Shown piece by piece: positions 59,581-64,000 of a DNA stretch of 64,000 bases. Each line of letters begins with the position of its first letter. Positions within the stretch are counted from its first letter, which is position 1. The DNA is taken from positions 1 to 64,000 of the forward strand of contig CAQWMM010000002.1 in NCBI GenBank assembly GCA_948907985.1, given 5' to 3'. The position numbers and the translations under genes were made by a program. The notes beneath the pieces were generated by a model. It was not told the DNA's origin and made no database searches. It worked only from the letters and a program-made list of their open reading frames with translations. This DNA comes from an uncultured Bacillota bacterium. GTDB lineage: Bacteria; Bacillota; Dehalobacteriia; UBA4068; UBA4997.

Positions 59581-60595
59581 AATAATTACTAAAATGGACG
59601 ATTTAACCGGCGCGCAAAAGGCGGCCGCTGTGATTATTGCCCTGGGTGTGGATAAGGCTTCGCTGCTTTATAAACATATGGAGCCGGAAGAGGTTGAGCA
59701 GGTTACACTGGAGGTTGCCAAACTGGGCTTTTTGGACGCTGCCCTGACCGAGGAAATCTTAAACGAGTACTATCAGATGTGTATGACCAACAAGGCGGTT
59801 ACCGAAGGCGGCCTGGAATATGCCCGTACTGTTCTGCAAAAGGCTTTTGGCGAACAGGCGGCGGCCACTCTTCTGGATAAGGTTACCAAGTCGCTGAAGA
59901 ACCGCGAGTTCTCTTTTATGAACAAAGCTAATGATAAATCGTTGTTTTCCGCCCTGCAGCATGAACGCCCGCAGACTATTGCTTTGGTGCTCTCTTATGT
60001 GGACCCGGACAAGGCGGCGGCGGTTATTTCGCAGCTGGAGGGCAAACGGCAGATCCAGGTGGTGGAAAGTATTGCCCAGATGGAAAGCGCCAGCCCGACG
60101 GCAATTAAGATTATCGAGGCCGAGATGACGCGGCGCTTTGCCAATATCTTTGACAGCAGCAACGTTCAGGTGGGCGGCATCGACTTTGTGGCCGATATTA
60201 TGAACAACTTGGATCGTTCCAACGAGAAAAGCATTTTCGATGGTTTGGAGGCCTCCAACGACGAGTTGGCCGAAGAAATCCGCAAGCGGATGTTCGTTTT
60301 CGAGGATATTATCACCATGGACGACCGTTCTGTACAGCGCTTTGTGCGCGACTGCGACCCGCGCGATCTGGTGCTTTCGCTTAAGGCGGCCAATAACGAG
60401 GTGGCCGACAAGCTGTTCCGCAATATGTCCGGGCGTATGGCCGAGAGCATTAAAGACGACCTGGAGATTACCACTAATGTTCGTATGAAAGATGTTGAGG
60501 ACGCGCAGCAGCGTATTGTTAATATTATCCGCAGTTTGGAGGAAAAGGGCGAAGTTATTATTATGAAAGGCGGAAAGGACGATATAATTGCCTAG
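59573..60595 (+). CDS. fliG: Flagellar motor switch protein FliG
   Basis: A 340-aa rotor protein linking the MS ring to FliM and to the stator. The N-terminal FliF-binding domain has LTGAQKAAAVIIALG. The middle domain has HERPQTIALVLS, where the usual EHPQ motif reads ERPQ. The C-terminal domain has the charged torque helix MFVFEDIITMDDRSVQRFVRD (quoted from FEDIITMDDRSVQ) and DPRDLVLSLK. ATG 59573 has AAAGAGG 9 nt upstream; ATG 59564 would abut that site. fliH overlaps its end by 8 nt. Confidence 0.94.
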   Translation: MPEIITKMDDLTGAQKAAAVIIALGVDKASLLYKHMEPEEVEQVTLEVAKLGFLDAALTEEILNEYYQMCMTNKAVTEGGLEYARTVLQKAFGEQAAATLLDKVTKSLKNREFSFMNKANDKSLFSALQHERPQTIALVLSYVDPDKAAAVISQLEGKRQIQVVESIAQMESASPTAIKIIEAEMTRRFANIFDSSNVQVGGIDFVADIMNNLDRSNEKSIFDGLEASNDELAEEIRKRMFVFEDIITMDDRSVQRFVRDCDPRDLVLSLKAANNEVADKLFRNMSGRMAESIKDDLEITTNVRMKDVEDAQQRIVNIIRSLEEKGEVIIMKGGKDDIIA

Positions 60596-61484
60596 TATTT
60601 TTAAGCGTTTTATGAAGCCCAAGGCGGAGAGCTATGTTTTTACCGACGCCAGCGAGCTGGGCGGTGATGAGGAAAAACGCGAGCCGGAAACTGCAACCGA
60701 CAATTTGAACTCTGCGGCGGATTTTCAGGAATTTGGCGAGGCAGCCAGCACGGCTGAGGATTGGCCGGCGGAAGAACCGGAAGAGGAGCCGGCGGCTGAC
60801 AGCGAGATCTTTTCGACCTCTGAACCGCCGCGTCCCTCTACGCCGGTGGATTTTGCCCGAGTGCAGGCTGAGGCTATTTTGGCGGCGGCGCGCCTGGAGG
60901 CCGAACAAATTAAGGAAAAGGCCTTGCAGGATGCGGAGGCCGAAGTACATGAACTTTATCGGGCGGCCCGGGCGGACGGCTATAACGGCGGTTTCACCGA
61001 GGGTATGGCCTCGGCGATGAGCGAGGCCCAGTCGGAGATTGAACGCCAGCTTGCCGAACAGGGGGCGGAGTTTAAGCGTTTTTTGGAGGCGGCGGTGCAC
61101 TCGCGCGATCTGGTTTTGCAGGATACCCGCGAAGACTTGCGGGATTTGGCGCTGGCCGTGGCCGAAAAAGTGATCCGCGTCAGCCTGAAATCAAGCGGCG
61201 ACATCTTGTTGCGTATGATTGATTCGGCCACTGAAAAACACCGCCGCTGCGAGTGGGTGCAGATTTATATTGCGGATTGTGATACCAAAAATATTGCTCT
61301 TTCTACGCCGGAGTTGACGGCGGCGCTGGGGCATTTATCCAATAGAATACGGATTATTCCGATGGCGGATGACGAGTCCGGCACCTGTATTATTGAAATG
61401 CCCGATGAGATTATCGACGCCAGCGTTTCCACCCAGATGGACAATATCCGGGAAGTTATTCAAAATAACGCGGGAGAAAACTAA
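60588..61484 (+). CDS. fliH: Flagellar assembly protein FliH
   Basis: A 298-aa regulator of the export ATPase FliI. It has an acidic Pro/Glu-rich N-terminal part (about 20-85), a long coiled coil (about 90-175; ARLEAEQIKEKALQDAEAEV, GFTEGMASAMSEA) and a C-terminal FliH/V-ATPase-E-like domain (VAEKVIRVSLKSS; GTCIIEMPDEIIDASV). Start TTG 60588 overlaps fliG by 8 nt and has GGAAAGGA (60572-60579); the next ATG at 60612 has no site. Longer than Salmonella FliH (235) because of the acidic region. Confidence 0.88.
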   Translation: MPSIFKRFMKPKAESYVFTDASELGGDEEKREPETATDNLNSAADFQEFGEAASTAEDWPAEEPEEEPAADSEIFSTSEPPRPSTPVDFARVQAEAILAAARLEAEQIKEKALQDAEAEVHELYRAARADGYNGGFTEGMASAMSEAQSEIERQLAEQGAEFKRFLEAAVHSRDLVLQDTREDLRDLALAVAEKVIRVSLKSSGDILLRMIDSATEKHRRCEWVQIYIADCDTKNIALSTPELTAALGHLSNRIRIIPMADDESGTCIIEMPDEIIDASVSTQMDNIREVIQNNAGEN

Positions 61485-61487
61485 ATT

Positions 61488-62795
61488 ATGTTTAAGCGCA
61501 TTATCAGGCAGATTCAGCAGGCTGAAACTATCGGCCATACCGGAAAAATTGAGAATATTGTGGGCATGTCGATCGAGGCCAGCGGGCTTAAGGCGGCGGT
61601 GGGCGATATTTGCCGGATATACAGCGACGACGCCGGCGGCCAGATTAACGCCGAGGTAGTGGGGTTTCGGGACGACCGGGTTTTGCTGATGCCCTACTCG
61701 GAGATGAGCGGTATATCGGCGGGAAACTTTGTGCGTACCTCCGGCCAGCAGCTGCGCCTGCGCGTGGGCTCTTTCCTTAAGGGACGGATTATCAATGCGC
61801 TGGGCCAGCCGATTGACGATTTGGGGCCGTTTTCCGGCGGGGTTTCTTATTGTATCGGCGGCGGTTATATTAATCCGCTGACCAGACCGCCGATTAGAGA
61901 AAAAATGGAGTTTGGCATTAAAGCAATCGACGGCTTGCTGACCATTGGCAAAGGGCAGCGTATGGGCATTTTTGCCGGCTCTGGCGTGGGCAAAAGTACT
62001 TTGATGGGTATGATTGCCAAGAATGTTAAGGCGGATATCAACGTAATCGCTCTGGTGGGTGAGCGCGGCCGCGAGGTTTTGGAATTTGTGCAGAAAGATT
62101 TGGGCGAGGAGGGCATGCGCCGTTCTATTTTGGTGGTGGCTACTTCCGATCAGCCGGCCATGCTGCGGATGCGCTGCCCCTCGGTGGCCACGGGCATTGC
62201 CGAGTATTTCCGGGATCAGGGTTATGACGTTCTGTTGATGATGGATTCGCTGACGCGTTTTGCCATGGCCCAGCGCGAAATTGGTCTGGCGATTGGCGAA
62301 CCGCCGGTAGCGCGGGGTTATACCCCCTCCATTTATGCGGAGCTGCCCAAACTGTTGGAGCGCAGCGGCAACTTTAAAAAGGGTTCGATCACCGGTATTT
62401 ATACGGTGTTGGTGGAGGGTGACGACACCAACGAACCGATTGCCGATACGGTGCGCGGTATTTTGGACGGCCATATTGTGCTTTCGCGCAGTTTGGCGGC
62501 GGCCAACCATTATCCGGCGATTGATATTAGCGCCAGTATTTCCCGTTTGATGATTGAATTGGTGCCGGAAGAACATCAACGCCTGGCCTCTCGCCTACGG
62601 GATATTTTAAGCGTGTATGAAAAAAATTCTGATCTGGTTTCGATCGGCGCTTATAAATCGGGCAGCAACCCGCGCCTGGATTTTGCGCTGACGAAAATTG
62701 ACGAAATAAATCAATATCTAATGCAGGGAATTAACGAATCATTTTCTTATGACCAATGTCTGGCCGAAATGAGGAAAATTATCGGGAACGTTTGA
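61488..62795 (+). CDS. fliI: Flagellum-specific export ATPase FliI
   Basis: A 435-aa F1-beta-like ATPase of the flagellar type III export apparatus. The Walker A FAGSGVGKST is at about residues 162-171, then ALVGERGREVLEF, the Walker B VLLMMDSLTRFAMAQREI (quoted from LLMMDSLTRFAMA) and PPVARGYTPSIYAELPKLLERSG (quoted from GYTPSIYAELPK). A CGGGAG site precedes ATG 61488. It works with FliH and FliJ, its neighbours on both sides. Confidence 0.95.
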   Translation: MFKRIIRQIQQAETIGHTGKIENIVGMSIEASGLKAAVGDICRIYSDDAGGQINAEVVGFRDDRVLLMPYSEMSGISAGNFVRTSGQQLRLRVGSFLKGRIINALGQPIDDLGPFSGGVSYCIGGGYINPLTRPPIREKMEFGIKAIDGLLTIGKGQRMGIFAGSGVGKSTLMGMIAKNVKADINVIALVGERGREVLEFVQKDLGEEGMRRSILVVATSDQPAMLRMRCPSVATGIAEYFRDQGYDVLLMMDSLTRFAMAQREIGLAIGEPPVARGYTPSIYAELPKLLERSGNFKKGSITGIYTVLVEGDDTNEPIADTVRGILDGHIVLSRSLAAANHYPAIDISASISRLMIELVPEEHQRLASRLRDILSVYEKNSDLVSIGAYKSGSNPRLDFALTKIDEINQYLMQGINESFSYDQCLAEMRKIIGNV

Positions 62796-62823
62796 GTTTT
62801 TTTGAAAAAAGAGGCAAAGAACG

Positions 62824-63273
62824 ATGAAAAAATTTCAATTCAAGTTAGATACGGTAATGGATTATAAACAGCAGGTTTTGGAAAACCGCCTTGTTGAACA
62901 TGGCGCAGCGGCAGCGCGCGCCCAGGCGCAGCAAGAAGTTTTTGAGCAGGTTTTGGAGCGGCGCACCGAATATGAAGACGAATACCGGCAGAAAAAAACC
63001 GAGGGCCTGAATATCTGGGAACTGCAAATGTATCAGGACTGCCTGGAGGCGCTGCACCGGGAAGAAACCCGCGAGCAGGAACGTTTGAACCAACTGCGCA
63101 GGATAGAAGAGGAAAAAAGAAGCCGGGTGATCGAATCCCGAACGGAAACCGCCACCCTGGAGAAACTGCGCGATATTAAACATAAGGAATATCTAAAAGA
63201 GATGCAAAAAGAAGACGAGCGGTTTATTGACGATTTGACAGCCGCCCGGCGTTTTATGGCAAGCAACGCTTGA
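62824..63273 (+). CDS. fliJ: Flagellar export chaperone FliJ
   Basis: A 149-aa, almost entirely coiled-coil protein (FKLDTVMDYKQQVLENRLVEH near the start, quoted from DTVMDYKQQVLENR; many E/R/Q heptads) with the family's late ERFIDDLTAARRF. FliJ sits in the FliI hexamer like the gamma stalk of F1 and couples it to the export gate. Sequence conservation is low, as usual; the call rests on the coiled coil, size and place between fliI and fliK. Confidence 0.88.
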   Translation: MKKFQFKLDTVMDYKQQVLENRLVEHGAAAARAQAQQEVFEQVLERRTEYEDEYRQKKTEGLNIWELQMYQDCLEALHREETREQERLNQLRRIEEEKRSRVIESRTETATLEKLRDIKHKEYLKEMQKEDERFIDDLTAARRFMASNA

Positions 63274-63320
63274 TAAGCGTATACATATAGTTAGCAGTAA
63301 ATAGTTTGGAGGTGAAAAAC

Positions 63321-64000
63321 ATGAATGTAAATTCTATGTATCAGCTGATGGGCGCGGTTCAGAAAAATCCGCAGGTTGTGGGCGAGGCCGTGGCTAACGG
63401 CGCAGGCGTGGCTTTTGAGGATATGCTTCAGCAGGCCAGCCAGAAACCGGCAGCCAGCCAGAACAAACAGCCGGCGGCAAATGATAAGAAACCGGCCGAA
63501 ACCAAAGACGGCAAGGCGGATTCTGCCAAGGGCCAAACCAATCAGCAGGAACAGACCAATGCGGAAAAACCGGTTGTTGCCGAACAGGACGCGCAGGAAA
63601 AACAGCAGGTTTTGGCGGCAGCGCTGGTAACCAGCCAACCTGTGCAGGTTATGCAGATTTTAACGCCGGAACAGCAGACTGAGGCGGTATCCACCGGGCT
63701 GGCAGTTAATGAAAATCTACCTTTGGCGGCGGACAACACAACGCCCGGCGCTGGCAATGCAGCGGCGGCGCTGAACTTGCCGCAGAACGAGATTCAGACG
63801 ACGCAAACCGGCCCGATTGTGCAGACGCCGACAAATCAGCAGCAGACCGAAGTTTTGCCGCAGGCAAACCTGGCAGCTCCGACGCAGACGGCGGAACAGC
63901 CGCCGGAAATGTTGCAGAATACTGCGCCGCAGGCCGAGGTTCAGCAGGCGGAACAGAATATGCCTAAGCTGACTGTTGCCGAAACGAAGGGCAATGAAAC
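63321..64000 (+). CDS. fliK: Flagellar hook-length control protein FliK, N-terminal part
   Basis: An open frame of 226 codons from ATG 63321 runs past the right edge. GGAGGTGA (63308-63315) is an excellent ribosome binding site. The visible part is low-complexity, rich in Gln, Ala, Pro, Thr and Asn (AASQNKQPAANDKKPAETK; NLPQNEIQTTQTGP), with no Cys or Trp, as expected for the extended molecular-ruler part of FliK. The conserved C-terminal substrate-switch domain lies outside the window. The family call therefore rests on position after fliJ and composition. Confidence 0.75.
   Translation, partial: MNVNSMYQLMGAVQKNPQVVGEAVANGAGVAFEDMLQQASQKPAASQNKQPAANDKKPAETKDGKADSAKGQTNQQEQTNAEKPVVAEQDAQEKQQVLAAALVTSQPVQVMQILTPEQQTEAVSTGLAVNENLPLAADNTTPGAGNAAAALNLPQNEIQTTQTGPIVQTPTNQQQTEVLPQANLAAPTQTAEQPPEMLQNTAPQAEVQQAEQNMPKLTVAETKGNE

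Noticed and set aside
1..64000. CRISPR arrays, insertion sequences, integrases or rRNA genes
   Set aside because: No regularly spaced direct repeats, transposase motifs or rRNA sequence were seen; the accessory pockets lack mobility genes.

Overview
The window looks like a chromosomal segment of an anaerobic, probably spore-forming and flagellated member of the Bacillota. The signs are a pyruvate:ferredoxin oxidoreductase; SpoIID beside a SpoIIQ-like M23 protein and a BofA homologue (endospore engulfment and sigma-K control); the Bacillota-type phoH-pgpH-ybeY-era-recO-glyQ-glyS cluster; AddAB; alpha2/beta2 glycyl-tRNA synthetase; SLH and copper-amine-oxidase-N 'stalk' domains; and near-consensus sigma-A promoters (TTGACA-17/18-TATAAT). 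SLH domains would fit the Negativicutes or related Clostridia, but the sequence alone does not settle the class. Coding DNA is GC-rich and intergenic DNA is AT-rich.

Layout. 1-5.2 kb: start of a DegV gene, a membrane protein, rsmE-mtaB-HIT, rpsU, and cbiK. 5.2-8.1 kb (minus): cobO-cobD and an unknown 389-aa gene, so three cobalamin-related genes meet at one terminator. 8.2-13.3 kb: secG, a membrane pyrophosphatase, then walJ-htrA-rlmH, the tail of the Bacillus wal locus without walRKHI. 13.4-17.8 kb (minus): Uma2, PFOR, BofA. 18.1-21.8 kb: thiD and two overlapping flavoprotein genes. 21.9-23.8 kb (minus): spoIID and the SpoIIQ-like gene. 24-29.7 kb: a secreted stalk-domain protein, a Cys-rich protein, hicAB, tRNA-Pro, an aminotransferase and map. 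29.7-36.4 kb (minus): an SLH polysaccharide deacetylase, a TrpXYZ-like ABC importer with two tandem binding proteins, and two tandem Uma2 genes. 36.6-45.9 kb: the phoH-to-glyS housekeeping cluster. 45.9-50.4 kb: an accessory zone with a methyltransferase, a nitroreductase, a small stalk protein, an XRE regulator, a PBECR2-type toxin-like gene, a candidate ncRNA and a small-protein operon. 50.6-57.7 kb: addB-addA. 57.8-64 kb: fliF-fliG-fliH-fliI-fliJ-fliK, running off the end.

The most striking element is in the era-recO gap (41.55-41.87 kb). A 27-aa hydrophobic peptide has its own promoter, a leader that can fold over its ribosome binding site, and a bidirectional terminator. A convergent antisense RNA of about 100 nt starts from a perfect TTGACA-17-TATACT promoter. 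This is the architecture of a type I toxin-antitoxin locus. A second RNA candidate, about 150 nt with its own promoter and terminator and paired ends, lies at 48.5-48.67 kb directly after the PBECR2 gene.
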